From Pseudomonas zanjanensis (GTDB taxonomy: Bacteria > Pseudomonadota > Gammaproteobacteria > Pseudomonadales > Pseudomonadaceae), in assembly GCF_014268745.2 (NCBI RefSeq), contig NZ_JABWRB020000004.1, positions 186,001 through 250,000 of the forward strand: DNA of 64,000 bases, read 5' to 3'. Made by a program: the position numbers and the translations under genes. The notes under the pieces are model-generated. The model was not told the DNA's origin and ran no database searches. It saw only the letters and a program-made list of their open reading frames with translations. Positions 34,296 through 42,727 of the stretch are shown here, one piece after another (the stretch's first letter is position 1; every line of letters starts with the position of its first letter).

Positions 34296-35255
34296 TCAAA
34301 CCAACTCCCGCCCATCCCCCTGCCGCCGCCGATCCTCCCGCGGACACCGTGCGAACCGGGTCCGATAGCTGCGGGTGAAATACGACGGCGACTCAAACCC
34401 GCAGGCGATGCTCACTTCCAGCACGCTCATGTCGGTCTGGCGCAGCAACTGCCGGGCCTTTTCCAGGCGCAGGCGCAGGTAAAAGTTGCTCGGCGTGTCG
34501 TTCAGGTGCAGGCGGAACAGCCTTTCGAGCTGGCGACGAGTGACGTTGATCGACTCGGCCAGGGCCAAAGTACTCAGTGGTGGTTCACTGTGGGTTTCCA
34601 TCTCGCCGATGACGTGCACCAGCTTCTTGTTGCGAATGCCGTAGCGGTTGGCGATTTCCATGCGCTGGTGATCTTTGCGCGGACGGATGCGGCCGAGCAC
34701 AAATTGCTCGCTGACCTGGATCGCCAGTTCCGAACCGTGGGCCTGGCCGATCAGGTCGAGCATCAGGTCGATGGACGCGGTGCCGCCCGCACAGGTGATA
34801 CGGCGACGGTCGATTTCGAACAGCTCCTGGGTCACGCCAAGCTGCGGATAAGACTCCTTGAATGCCTCGATGGCTTCCCAGTGCAACGTCACCCGATGCC
34901 CTTCCAGCAGCCCCGCCTCGGCCAGGACCACGCTGCCGGTGTCGATGCCGCCCAGGATCACGCCTTCGTTGTCCAGCCGATGCAGCCAGCGTTCCAGTGC
35001 CGGGGTGACAAACTTCAGCGGCTCGAACCCCGCCACCACCCAAAGGGTCGCGCCTTTCTTCAAGGGCTCCAGCGCGGCATCGGCGTTGACCGACATGCCA
35101 TTGCTCGCCAGCACCGCCCCGCCATCGATGCTCAACACATGCCAGCGGTACAGCTCGCCGCGAAAGCGATTGGCGACCCGCAACGGCTCGATGGCCGAGA
35201 TGAAACCGATGGCCGAGAAACCCGGCATCAACAAGAAGTAGAAATCCTGGGACAT
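34296..35255 (-). CDS. cdhR: Carnitine catabolism activator, AraC family
   Basis: A 319-residue GATase1-like AraC regulator. The N-terminal DJ-1/PfpI-like domain (about 1-190) starts MSQDFYFLLMPGFSAIG. The C-terminal AraC domain has TRRQLERLFRLHL and VSIACGFESPSYFTRSYRTRF. By position (divergent from caiX-cdhCAB) and family it corresponds to CdhR, which activates the carnitine operon in response to carnitine. ATG 35255 was chosen because the domain begins there; earlier starts add 21 unrelated residues. Two CAAGAG motifs 17 bp apart (35316, 35333) in the shared promoter are possible binding half-sites. Confidence 0.92.
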   Translation of the reverse strand: MSQDFYFLLMPGFSAIGFISAIEPLRVANRFRGELYRWHVLSIDGGAVLASNGMSVNADAALEPLKKGATLWVVAGFEPLKFVTPALERWLHRLDNEGVILGGIDTGSVVLAEAGLLEGHRVTLHWEAIEAFKESYPQLGVTQELFEIDRRRITCAGGTASIDLMLDLIGQAHGSELAIQVSEQFVLGRIRPRKDHQRMEIANRYGIRNKKLVHVIGEMETHSEPPLSTLALAESINVTRRQLERLFRLHLNDTPSNFYLRLRLEKARQLLRQTDMSVLEVSIACGFESPSYFTRSYRTRFARCPREDRRRQGDGRELV

Positions 35256-35442
35256 GGAGCGCACTCGGTTGACGGGCAGCGTGCGGACCTTGATACGCCA
35301 GTTGCAACAACCGTTCAAGAGTCGCTGCAGTGCAAGAGCACGTCGCCGCTGTGCGTTTTGCCCTGCCCGGGGCTGCGTAACGTGGCATCACCGGCGCACA
35401 GACACCGGGCCCCATAACAATAAGCTGCCGAGGAACCTGACA

Positions 35443-36387
35443 ATGAAACGACTGATCAGCTACTGCGTTCTCGCACTCAGCGCCACGCCTCTCCTGAGCC
35501 CGGCCGCCATGGCCGCCGAGCCCGCCGCCTGCCAGAACGTACGCCTGGGCGTGGTCAACTGGACCGACGTCATCGCCACCAGCGCCCTGACTCAAGTGAT
35601 GCTCGACGGCCTCGGCTACAAGACCAAGCAAACCAGCGCCTCCCAACAAATCATCTTCGCCGGCATCCGCGACCAGCGCCTGGACCTGTTCCTCGGCTAC
35701 TGGAACCCGTTGATGACCCAGACCATCACCCCGTTCGTCGAGGCCAAGCAGGTCAAGGTGCTGGAGCAGCCCAGCCTCAAGGACGCCCGCGCCACCCTGG
35801 CCGTGCCGACCTACCTGGCCGACAAGGGCCTGAAGACCTTCGCCGACATCGCCAAATTCGAAAAAGAGTTGGGCGGCAAGATCTACGGCATCGAACCCGG
35901 CTCCGGCGCCAATACCCAGATCAAGGCGATGATCGCCAAGAACCAGTTTGGCCTGGGCAAATTCCAACTGGTGGAGTCCAGCGAAGCCGGCATGCTCGCC
36001 GCCGTGGACCGTGCCGTGCGGCGCAAGGAAGCCGTGGTGTTCTTCGGCTGGGCCCCGCACCCGATGAACGTCAACGTGCAAATGACCTACCTCACCGGCA
36101 GCGAAGACGCCCTCGGCCCGAACGAAGGCATGGCCACCGTGTGGACCGTCACCGCGCCGAACTACGCCGAGCAATGCCCGAACGTCGGTCGCTTGCTGAG
36201 CAACCTGACCTTCAGCGCCGAAGACGAGAGCCGGATGATGCAACCGTTGCTCGATCACAAGGATCCCCTCGAATCGGCCCGGCAATGGCTCAAGGATCAT
36301 CCTCAAGACAAACAACGTTGGCTCGAAGGCGTGACCACCTTCGACGGCAAACCGGCCGCGGACAACCTGAAACTCACCAGCAACTGA
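35443..36387 (+). CDS. caiX: Carnitine-binding periplasmic protein of the Cbc transporter
   Basis: A 314-residue OpuAC/ProX-type substrate-binding protein with a signal peptide (MKRLISYCVLALSATPLLSPAAMAA). Quaternary-ammonium-binding features such as VNWTDV, GYWNPLM and FFGWAPHPMN are visible. It has no permease or ATPase next to it. CaiX proteins are known to deliver carnitine to the shared CbcWV transporter, encoded about 10 kb to the right. It is the first gene of the carnitine operon, with GAGG before the ATG. Confidence 0.93.
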   Translation: MKRLISYCVLALSATPLLSPAAMAAEPAACQNVRLGVVNWTDVIATSALTQVMLDGLGYKTKQTSASQQIIFAGIRDQRLDLFLGYWNPLMTQTITPFVEAKQVKVLEQPSLKDARATLAVPTYLADKGLKTFADIAKFEKELGGKIYGIEPGSGANTQIKAMIAKNQFGLGKFQLVESSEAGMLAAVDRAVRRKEAVVFFGWAPHPMNVNVQMTYLTGSEDALGPNEGMATVWTVTAPNYAEQCPNVGRLLSNLTFSAEDESRMMQPLLDHKDPLESARQWLKDHPQDKQRWLEGVTTFDGKPAADNLKLTSN

Positions 36388-36402
36388 TCAACCGATCGCC
36401 AT

Positions 36403-36429
36403 CTGCGCAGCAGTACAAGGGCTGCGCAG
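36403..36429 (+). other. Hairpin between caiX and cdhC
   Basis: Two CTGCGCAG blocks (36403-36410, 36422-36429) form an 8-bp stem with an 11-nt loop and no T-run. It may protect the caiX message 3' end and lower expression of the downstream genes. Confidence 0.4.
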
Positions 36430-36459
36430 TGACTCACCACGCCTGAAGGAACCCGCACC

Positions 36460-37347
36460 ATGAACCACGACGTCATCATCACCTGCGCACTCACCGGTGC
36501 TGGCGACACGACCGCCAAGAGCCCCCACGTGCCGGTCACCCCGAAACAGATCGCTGCCGCTGCCGTGGAGGCGGCGAAAGCCGGGGCCACGGTGGTCCAT
36601 TGCCACGTCCGTGACCCGCAGACCGGCAAGTTCAGCCGCGACGTGGCGTTGTACCGCGAAGTGATGGAGCGCATCCGTGAGGCGGACGTGGACATCATCG
36701 TCAACCTCACCGCCGGCATGGGCGGCGACCTGGAGATCGGCGGCGGCGAACGACCGATGGAGTTCGGTCCCAACACCGACCTGGTAGGCCCGCTGACGCG
36801 CCTGGCTCATGTCGAGGAGCTGCTGCCGGAAATCTGCACATTGGATTGCGGCACCCTGAACTTCGGCGACGGCGACACCATTTACGTTTCCACCCCGGCA
36901 CAACTGCGGGCCGGCGCCAAGCGCATCACTGAGCTGGGGGTCAAGGCCGAGCTGGAGATCTTCGACACTGGCCACTTGTGGTTCGCCAAGCAACTGATCA
37001 AGGAAGGCCTGCTGGACAACCCGCTGTTCCAGCTCTGCCTGGGCATCCCGTGGGGGGCTCCGGCCGACACCACCACCATGAAAGCCATGGTCGACAACCT
37101 GCCGGCCGACGCGGTGTGGGCCGGCTTCGGCATCGGTCGCATGCAAATGCCGATGGCCGCCCAGGCGGTGCTGCTGGGGGGCAACGTGCGGGTCGGGCTG
37201 GAAGACAACCTTTGGCTGGACAAAGGCGTGCTCGCCACCAACGGGCAACTGGTGGAGCGCGCCGGCGAGATTCTCAGCCGCCTCGGCGCGCGAGTGCTCA
37301 CCCCGGCTGAAGGCCGCAAGAAAATGGGCCTGGTGCAGCGCGGCTGA
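36460..37347 (+). CDS. cdhC: 3-dehydrocarnitine cleavage enzyme (BKACE / DUF849)
   Basis: A 295-residue beta-keto acid cleavage enzyme. It takes 3-dehydrocarnitine and acetyl-CoA and yields betainyl-CoA plus acetoacetate. The family zinc motif HCHVRDP (about 47-53) and the conserved MGGDLEIGGGERP segment are present. It lies downstream of caiX and upstream of cdhA; a REP doublet interrupts the gap to cdhA. Confidence 0.94.
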   Translation: MNHDVIITCALTGAGDTTAKSPHVPVTPKQIAAAAVEAAKAGATVVHCHVRDPQTGKFSRDVALYREVMERIREADVDIIVNLTAGMGGDLEIGGGERPMEFGPNTDLVGPLTRLAHVEELLPEICTLDCGTLNFGDGDTIYVSTPAQLRAGAKRITELGVKAELEIFDTGHLWFAKQLIKEGLLDNPLFQLCLGIPWGAPADTTTMKAMVDNLPADAVWAGFGIGRMQMPMAAQAVLLGGNVRVGLEDNLWLDKGVLATNGQLVERAGEILSRLGARVLTPAEGRKKMGLVQRG

Positions 37348-37406
37348 ACCGAATCAATTCCTTGGATCTGCAGTGAAGGCAGATTCCATATTCACCACTG
37401 ACCCAA

Positions 37407-37498
37407 TGTGGGAGCGGGCTTGCTCGCGAAGAGGCCGGTACATCCGATGGTTCTCCTGTGGAAGGAATGCCGTCTTCGCGAGCAAGCCCGCTCCCACA
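37407..37498. repeat. REP doublet, family A (cdhC-cdhA gap)
   Basis: Forward copy from 37407, reverse copy 37475-37498, inside the carnitine operon. Confidence 0.9.
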
Positions 37499-37532
37499 CT
37501 TTTTAGATCACCGACCTTTTCAGGAAACCACC

Positions 37533-38498
37533 ATGAGCTTTATCACCGACATCAAGACCTTCGCCGCCCTGGGCAGCGGTGTGATCGGCAGCGGCTGGGT
37601 CAGCCGGGCCCTGGCCCATGGCCTCGACGTCGTCGCCTGGGACCCCGCGCCGGGTGCCGAGGCGGCGCTGCGCAAACGCGTCGCCAACGCCTGGGGCGCC
37701 CTGGAGAAACAAGGCTTGGCCCCCGGCGCTTCGCAAGATCGGCTGCGCTTTGTCGCCACCATCGAAGAATGCGTGCGCGACGCTGATTTCATCCAGGAAA
37801 GCGCTCCCGAGCGACTGGAACTCAAGCTCGAACTGCACGCCCAGATCAGCGCCGCCGCCAAGCCAAACGCGTTGATCGGTTCCAGTACCTCGGGCCTGCT
37901 GCCAAGCGAGTTCTATGAGAACGCCACCCACCCGGAACGCTGTGTGGTCGGGCACCCGTTCAACCCGGTCTACTTGTTGCCACTGGTGGAAGTGGTCGGC
38001 GGCAAAAACACCGCCCCCGAAGCGGTGCAAGCAGCGATGGAAGTCTACGAATCCCTCGGCATGCGGCCATTGCACGTACGCAAGGAAGTCCCCGGCTTCA
38101 TCGCCGACCGCCTGCTCGAAGCGCTGTGGCGCGAAGCCCTGCACCTGGTCAACGACGGTGTCGCCACCACCGGGGAAATCGACGATGCGATCCGCTTTGG
38201 CGCCGGCCTGCGCTGGTCATTCATGGGTACGTTCCTGACTTACACCCTGGCCGGCGGCGATGCCGGCATGCGGCACTTCATGGCCCAGTTCGGCCCGGCA
38301 CTGCAACTGCCATGGACCTACTTGCCGGCGCCGGAGCTGACCGAGAAATTGATCGATGATGTGGTGGACGGCACGAGCGAGCAATTGGGCAGCCACAGCA
38401 TCTCGGCCCTGGAGCGCTATCGTGATGATTGCCTGCTGGCGGTGCTGGAGGCTGTGAAGACCACCAAGGAAAAGCACGGAATGTCTTTCACTGAATAA
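37533..38498 (+). CDS. cdhA: L-carnitine dehydrogenase
   Basis: NAD-dependent oxidation of L-carnitine to 3-dehydrocarnitine. The 321-residue protein is of the 3-hydroxyacyl-CoA dehydrogenase fold: Rossmann motif GSGVIGSGWVSRALA (about 14-28) and the catalytic-site region VVGHPFNPVYLLPLVEVVGG. The start MSFITDIKTFA (37533) has AGGA upstream; longer in-frame starts fall in the REP element. It has the usual family length. Confidence 0.96.
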   Translation: MSFITDIKTFAALGSGVIGSGWVSRALAHGLDVVAWDPAPGAEAALRKRVANAWGALEKQGLAPGASQDRLRFVATIEECVRDADFIQESAPERLELKLELHAQISAAAKPNALIGSSTSGLLPSEFYENATHPERCVVGHPFNPVYLLPLVEVVGGKNTAPEAVQAAMEVYESLGMRPLHVRKEVPGFIADRLLEALWREALHLVNDGVATTGEIDDAIRFGAGLRWSFMGTFLTYTLAGGDAGMRHFMAQFGPALQLPWTYLPAPELTEKLIDDVVDGTSEQLGSHSISALERYRDDCLLAVLEAVKTTKEKHGMSFTE

Positions 38499-38502
38499 CC
38501 CC

Positions 38503-38594
38503 CGTGGGAGCGGGCTTGCTCGCGAAGAGGCCGGTACATCCGCTCAATATCGCGCGGTAGATACACCGTCTTCGCGAGCAAGCCCGCTCCCACA
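38503..38594. repeat. REP doublet, family A (cdhA-cdhB gap)
   Basis: Forward copy from 38503, reverse copy 38571-38594, inside the carnitine operon. The inner arm (gaagaggccggtacatccg) matches that of the 37407 element. Confidence 0.9.
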
Positions 38595-38624
38595 TGAATC
38601 CCTCTCTTCTGTTGGATCGTCGTC

Positions 38625-39101
38625 ATGCCCACCCTCACCACCTACCAAACCCGCATCCTCCCCGAATGGGTCGATTACAACGGCCATCTGCGCGATGCCT
38701 TCTACTTGCTGATCTTCAGCTACGCCACCGACGCGCTGATGGACCGGCTCGGCCTGGACAGCCAGAACCGCGAAGCCAGCGGCCACTCGTTGTTCACCCT
38801 CGAACTGCACCTCAATTACTTGCACGAAGTGAAGCTCGGCGCGGATGTCGAGGTGCATACGCAGCTCATCGGCCACGACGCCAAACGCTTGCACCTCTAC
38901 CACAGCCTGCACCTGGTCGGCGGTGATAAAGAGCTGGCCGGCAATGAACAGATGTTACTGCATGTCGACCTGGCCGGCCCGCGCTCAGCGCCATTTACCG
39001 AGCAGACCCTGGACCGACTCAAAGCCCTGTTGGACAGCCAAGCCGACTTGCCGACACCGACCTGCATTGGTCGGGTCATCGCCCTGCCACCCGCCCGATA
39101 A
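38625..39101 (+). CDS. cdhB: Betainyl-CoA thioesterase
   Basis: A 158-residue single hotdog-fold thioesterase. The catalytic region VDYNGHLRDAFYLLIFSYATD (about 13-33) is typical of the 4-hydroxybenzoyl-CoA thioesterase group. It releases glycine betaine from betainyl-CoA, joining carnitine breakdown to the gbc pathway. It is followed 20 bp later by the gamma-butyrobetaine hydroxylase gene. Confidence 0.92.
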   Translation: MPTLTTYQTRILPEWVDYNGHLRDAFYLLIFSYATDALMDRLGLDSQNREASGHSLFTLELHLNYLHEVKLGADVEVHTQLIGHDAKRLHLYHSLHLVGGDKELAGNEQMLLHVDLAGPRSAPFTEQTLDRLKALLDSQADLPTPTCIGRVIALPPAR

Positions 39102-39121
39102 GCCTCGAACAGGAGATCGCC

Positions 39122-40285
39122 ATGAACACCGCTGCCGCTGTTGCCGACTTCCGACGCTATCCGCTTGTCCAGGCATTGACCGCTGCGACCCCCTTGACCG
39201 ACCGGGTGCAAGTGACGTGGGCCGACGGCCGGGTCAGCCCGTTCCATCATCAATGGCTAAGGGACAACTGCCCGTGCCCGCAATGCGTCTACAGCGTTAC
39301 CCGCGAGCAGGTCCTGGAGATTGTCGATGTCCCGGAAGACGTGACGCCCCGCCACATCAACATCGACGACGCGGGCCACCTGTGTGTGGTTTGGCAGGAT
39401 GGCCACCGAAGCCTATTCGATCCGGGCTGGTTGCGCGCCCATGCGTATGACGATCAATCCAGGGCCGAACGCCTGGCAAACAAGCCACGCCGCCAGCTGT
39501 GGCGGCATGACCTGGAACTGCCTGTGTTCGAATACCAGGCACTGCTGACGGATGCCGACGCGCTGCTGCAATGGCTTTTGGCGGTGCGCGACATCGGCCT
39601 GACCCAAGTACGCGGCGTGCCCACCGAGCCCGGCTCGCTGAAACAGATCGCCCAACGCATTTCCTTTATCCGCGAGAGCAACTTCGGCGTGTTGTTCAAC
39701 GTGCAGTCCAAGGCCGATGCCGACAGCAACGCGTACACCGCTTTCAACCTGCCGCTGCACAGCGACCTGCCGACCCGTGAGTTGCAACCGGGTTTGCAAT
39801 TCCTGCACTGCCTGGTGAACGACGCCGACGGCGGCGAGAGCATTTTTGTCGACGGTTTTGCCATTGCCCAGACGCTGCGCCAGGAAGACCCCGAGGCCTT
39901 CGACGCGCTGTGCCAGATCCCGGTGGAGTTTCGCAACAAGGACCGCCACAGCGACTACCGCTGCCTGGCGCCCATCATCGCGCTGGATGCGCTGGGGCAG
40001 GTCTCGGAAATCCGCATGGCGAACTTCCTGCGCGGGCCCTTCGACACCTCGGTCGAGCAAATGCCCAGGCTCTACCGCGCCTACCGCCGCTTTATCGCCC
40101 TGACCCGCGAGCCGCAATTTCGCCTGGTGCAACGCCTCGAACCCGGCCAGCTCTGGTGCTTCGACAACCGCCGCACCCTCCATGCCCGCAACGCCTTCGA
40201 CCCGGCCTCCGGGGCTCGGCATTTCCAGGGGTGTTATGTGGATCGGGATGAGTTGTTGTCGCGGATTCTGGTGTTGCAGCGTTAG
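39122..40285 (+). CDS. Gamma-butyrobetaine dioxygenase
   Basis: A 387-residue Fe(II)/2-oxoglutarate oxygenase that converts gamma-butyrobetaine to L-carnitine, feeding the Cdh genes before it. An N-terminal DUF971-type zinc domain carries DNCPCPQC (about 44-51). The catalytic domain has the iron motif LHSDLPTRE (H-x-D) and a distal histidine in RRTLHARNAFDP, the last followed by the 2-oxoglutarate-binding arginine region. GGAG precedes the ATG. Confidence 0.9.
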   Translation: MNTAAAVADFRRYPLVQALTAATPLTDRVQVTWADGRVSPFHHQWLRDNCPCPQCVYSVTREQVLEIVDVPEDVTPRHINIDDAGHLCVVWQDGHRSLFDPGWLRAHAYDDQSRAERLANKPRRQLWRHDLELPVFEYQALLTDADALLQWLLAVRDIGLTQVRGVPTEPGSLKQIAQRISFIRESNFGVLFNVQSKADADSNAYTAFNLPLHSDLPTRELQPGLQFLHCLVNDADGGESIFVDGFAIAQTLRQEDPEAFDALCQIPVEFRNKDRHSDYRCLAPIIALDALGQVSEIRMANFLRGPFDTSVEQMPRLYRAYRRFIALTREPQFRLVQRLEPGQLWCFDNRRTLHARNAFDPASGARHFQGCYVDRDELLSRILVLQR

Positions 40286-40300
40286 ACCGCGTAACGGCCA

Positions 40301-40364
40301 TTCGCGAGCAAGCCCGCTCCCACAGGAATCCGCATTCCCATGTGGGAGCGGGCTTGCTCGCGAA
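40301..40364. repeat. REP doublet, family A (short spacer)
   Basis: Reverse copy 40301-40324, forward copy 40341-40364, only 16 bp apart, downstream of the dioxygenase gene. Confidence 0.9.
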
Positions 40365-40408
40365 GGCGCCCGACCAAACAACCCAATTTTTCCCTGATTT
40401 TCACAGGC

Positions 40409-40444
40409 AAAAAAATCCCCGATCAAGCCGTGACAGGATCGGGG
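40409..40444 (-). terminator. Minus-strand terminator-like hairpin
   Basis: CCCCGATC / GATCGGGG stem with a 12-nt loop, followed on the minus strand by a run of seven T. The nearest minus-strand gene upstream is gbdR, 600 bp away, so a gbdR transcript ending here would run antisense to the small gene at 40657. Confidence 0.5.
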
Positions 40445-40574
40445 CAGGAGCGTTACTGGAGGAGCCGTCGCGCGAGGGTGACCAAACCATCGTGATTCAG
40501 CTTGGGCCCAGTGTGCCCAGTCCAGGCCCGGGCAAGTTAGCCGAAAACGACGCCTCCATAGTCATTCATGACAT

Positions 40575-40588
40575 TGCGACCATTTACC
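40575..40588 (+). promoter_or_regulatory. Candidate GbdR half-site
   Basis: TGCGACCATTTACC. The first nine bases recur at 44345-44353 (cbcX promoter), and GACCATTTACC recurs in the gbcA/gbcB control region. It lies about 70 bp upstream of the small gene. Confidence 0.4.
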
Positions 40589-40656
40589 CTTGCCGCCGCT
40601 TCGGGTGGCTACCAGAATCGAGACACGACCCCAATCCCTGAACAAGGAAAAGCGTC

Positions 40657-40920
40657 ATGATGCACGCCGATTTGATCGACCAGGAAGACCTGCTGGGCCA
40701 TCTCAAGGCCCTGGGACTGCAAATACCCAGCGGCTCCACCGCCGAGCAGGCATGCGAATGCGCCGTGCGCGGGCTGGACAGGGCCCGCGCCAATGAATTG
40801 CGGCGGATGGTCAAGGACATGTACACCAGCAGCGCCACCATCCTGCCAGCCGTGCGCCAGGCGATCGATAAGCAGCTGTTGCCGGCGTTGACGCAATACC
40901 AGCAGAACCACAGCGCCTGA
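40657..40920 (+). CDS. Small conserved-type protein of unknown function
   Basis: An 87-residue predicted cytoplasmic, mostly helical protein with two cysteines (EQACECAV) in the middle; no recognisable domain. AAGGAAA precedes the ATG at 40657 (a second ATG follows directly). The candidate GbdR site upstream and its position beside gbdR suggest it belongs to the betaine regulon, but its role is unknown. Confidence 0.65.
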   Translation: MMHADLIDQEDLLGHLKALGLQIPSGSTAEQACECAVRGLDRARANELRRMVKDMYTSSATILPAVRQAIDKQLLPALTQYQQNHSA

Positions 40921-40923
40921 CCT

Positions 40924-41034
40924 TGTGGCGAGGGAGCTTGCTCCCGCTGGGCTGCGTAGCAGCCCCAAAAAGCTTGGGACCGCTGCGCGCTGGAGCGCCA
41001 GCCCGGTCCAGCGGGAGCAAGCTCCCTCGCCACA
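40924..41034. repeat. REP doublet, family B (small gene-gbdR gap)
   Basis: Forward copy from 40924 and reverse copy ending 41034, between convergent genes. Confidence 0.9.
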
Positions 41035-41047
41035 AAAGCGCTGCGGT

Positions 41048-42151
41048 TTAGAGCCTCACACTGGCAAACGTCGACTCATTACGCGCCTGGCTCAGCGCCG
41101 ACAGCGGCCCGGACAATGGCGACAGCACCAGCGCCTGCGGCAGCGGCATCATCGCCACCTGTTGCGTGGTGTTTGAACCGACGCGCTCGTCGCGCGGTGG
41201 AATGCCGAAGTACTCGCGGTAGCATTTGGAGAAGTGCGGGGTGGAGACGAAGCCGCACACCGAGGCCACTTCGATGATCGACATCGGCGTCTGCTTGAGC
41301 AGTTGCCGCGCACGGATCAGCCGCAGCTTGAGGTAATAGCGCGACGGCGAGCAGTGCAGGTATTTCTGGAACAACCGCTCCAGCTGACGCCTGGATACAG
41401 CGACGTACACCGCCAATTCGTCCAGGTCGATCGGCTCTTCGAGGTTGGCCTCCATCAACGCGACGATTTCCTGCAACTTCGGCTGGTTGGTGCCAAGCAT
41501 GTGCTTGAGCGGCACACGCTGGTGATCCTGCTCGTTGCGGATACGCTCGTAGACAAACATTTCCGAGATCGCCGCCGACAGCTCACGACCGTGATCGCGG
41601 CTGATCAGATGCAGCATCATGTCCAGCGGCGCGGTGCCGCCGGAGCTGGTGAAGCGGTTGCGGTCGAGGGTGAACAGGCGGGTACTCATCGATACCCGCG
41701 GGAAAGCTTCCTGCATCGCCGCCAGGCATTCCCAGTGCACGCTGCAATCGAAACCGTCCAGCAGGCCGGCGCAGGCCAGGGCCCAGCTGCCGGTGCAGAC
41801 CGCGCCGAGGCGACGGGACTGGCGGGCCTGGCCTTGCAGCCATGACACGTGTTCACGGGTTACGGTGCGCTGGATGCCGATACCGCCACAGACGATGACC
41901 GTGTCCAAGGGCGGTGCCTTGTGCATGGAGGCGTCGGGGGTGATCTGCAAGCCGTCACTGGCCCATACCTGGCCGCCGTCGACGGTCAGGGTGGTCCAGC
42001 GATACAGCTCGCGGCCGGACAGTTGGTTGGCCATGCGTAGCGGTTCTACCGCGGACGCCAGGGAAATCAGCGTGAAATTGTCCAGCAGCAAAAAGCCGAT
42101 GGATTGAGGCGCACGGTTCTGGGGTTGGGCCCCGGAGTTGGACGTCGTCAT
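41048..42151 (-). CDS. gbdR: Glycine betaine / dimethylglycine-responsive activator, AraC family
   Basis: A 367-residue GATase1-like AraC regulator; the length matches GbdR of other pseudomonads. The N-terminal DJ-1/PfpI-like domain (about 20-200) starts IGFLLLDNFTLISLASAVEPL; the C-terminal DNA-binding domain has SRRQLERLFQKYLHCSP and VASVCGFVSTPHFSKCYREYFG. GbdR activates gbcA, gbcB, dgc, cbc and other genes of this locus when glycine betaine or dimethylglycine is present. GAGGAG lies upstream of the ATG. A sigma-54-like promoter sits about 100 bp upstream. Confidence 0.95.
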   Translation of the reverse strand: MTTSNSGAQPQNRAPQSIGFLLLDNFTLISLASAVEPLRMANQLSGRELYRWTTLTVDGGQVWASDGLQITPDASMHKAPPLDTVIVCGGIGIQRTVTREHVSWLQGQARQSRRLGAVCTGSWALACAGLLDGFDCSVHWECLAAMQEAFPRVSMSTRLFTLDRNRFTSSGGTAPLDMMLHLISRDHGRELSAAISEMFVYERIRNEQDHQRVPLKHMLGTNQPKLQEIVALMEANLEEPIDLDELAVYVAVSRRQLERLFQKYLHCSPSRYYLKLRLIRARQLLKQTPMSIIEVASVCGFVSTPHFSKCYREYFGIPPRDERVGSNTTQQVAMMPLPQALVLSPLSGPLSALSQARNESTFASVRL

Positions 42152-42249
42152 CGCGGTATCTCCTCACACAAAGCGGGTGATGGCCTCAGGCGGAGGCTCT
42201 TGTTATTGCCCATCATTCTCTTGCGTGAGACGGGGCTTTATCGGGATAG

Positions 42250-42266
42250 AGCAATTGCCATGCCTA
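42250..42266 (-). promoter_or_regulatory. Candidate sigma-54 promoter of gbdR
   Basis: On the minus strand AGGCATGGCAATTGCT shows GG-N10-GC spacing and a perfect TTGCT -12 element, with two mismatches to TGGCACG at -24. It would give a leader of about 90 nt. It fits control of gbdR by nitrogen- or carbon-responsive enhancer-binding proteins (inference). Confidence 0.45.
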
Positions 42267-42480
42267 AAATTGAATGCGTGTTCAATAAATCCTGAAAACG
42301 ACATGGCGGCCTGTCTATATAAGGGGTGGATCAAGTCCAGGTTTTAGCTGCCATCCATGGCGGCAGGCACCGGTCACAAAGGGCCGTGAGCAGTTCGGTA
42401 GCACTTGTGGGAACTGGGCTGCGCCGTTTGCGCGAGGGTTGTCACCGCAAGCGCGGGGACGGACGGTGGGGCGGCGTACA

Positions 42481-42506
42481 AAGGCGTGACCGACAAGTCA
42501 CGCCTT
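42481..42506. other. Perfect 10-bp hairpin (possible terminator or small-RNA end)
   Basis: AAGGCGTGAC and GTCACGCCTT with a 6-nt loop. The plus side is followed by ATCTGTTT, the minus side by TTTGT; neither tail is strong. Confidence 0.4.
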
Positions 42507-42596
42507 ATCTGTTTGCGACGCGCTAAAAGGTGGCGCGTTTGCGGATGGGTGTTCATTTTACGAGCGGTTTTCGATCTCGTGGATAAAGGGAATCCC

Positions 42597-42688
42597 TGTG
42601 GGAGCATAGCTTGCTCGCGATGACGGTATGTCAGTCGACATCCAGGTTGAATCCACTGACGCCATCGCGGGCAAGCCTTGCTCCCACA
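42597..42688. repeat. Diverged REP doublet
   Basis: Variant units (GTGGGAGCATAGCTTGCTCG and its partner CGGGCAAGCCTTGCTCCCAC) differ from both common types here. It is downstream of sdaB. Confidence 0.75.
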
Positions 42689-42727
42689 GAGAACCCTCTT
42701 GCCACAGAGTATTGTGCAAACAAGGTT

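Larger units (their letters stand above)
40286..40656. other. Intergenic region between the carnitine operon and a small gene
   Basis: Holds a family A REP doublet (40301-40364), a hairpin with a minus-strand T-run (40409-40444) and a candidate GbdR half-site (40575-40588). No further gene is seen. Confidence 0.7.
42152..42727. other. Intergenic region upstream of gbdR
   Basis: Contains the gbdR promoter region, a 10-bp perfect hairpin (42481-42506) and a diverged REP doublet (42597-42688). The middle (42270-42480) has no recognised gene or motif. Confidence 0.6.

Noticed and set aside
34585..36315. Long minus-strand frame spanning caiX and part of cdhR
   Set aside because: It is antisense to caiX, which has a signal peptide and clear family features, and crosses the divergent promoter.
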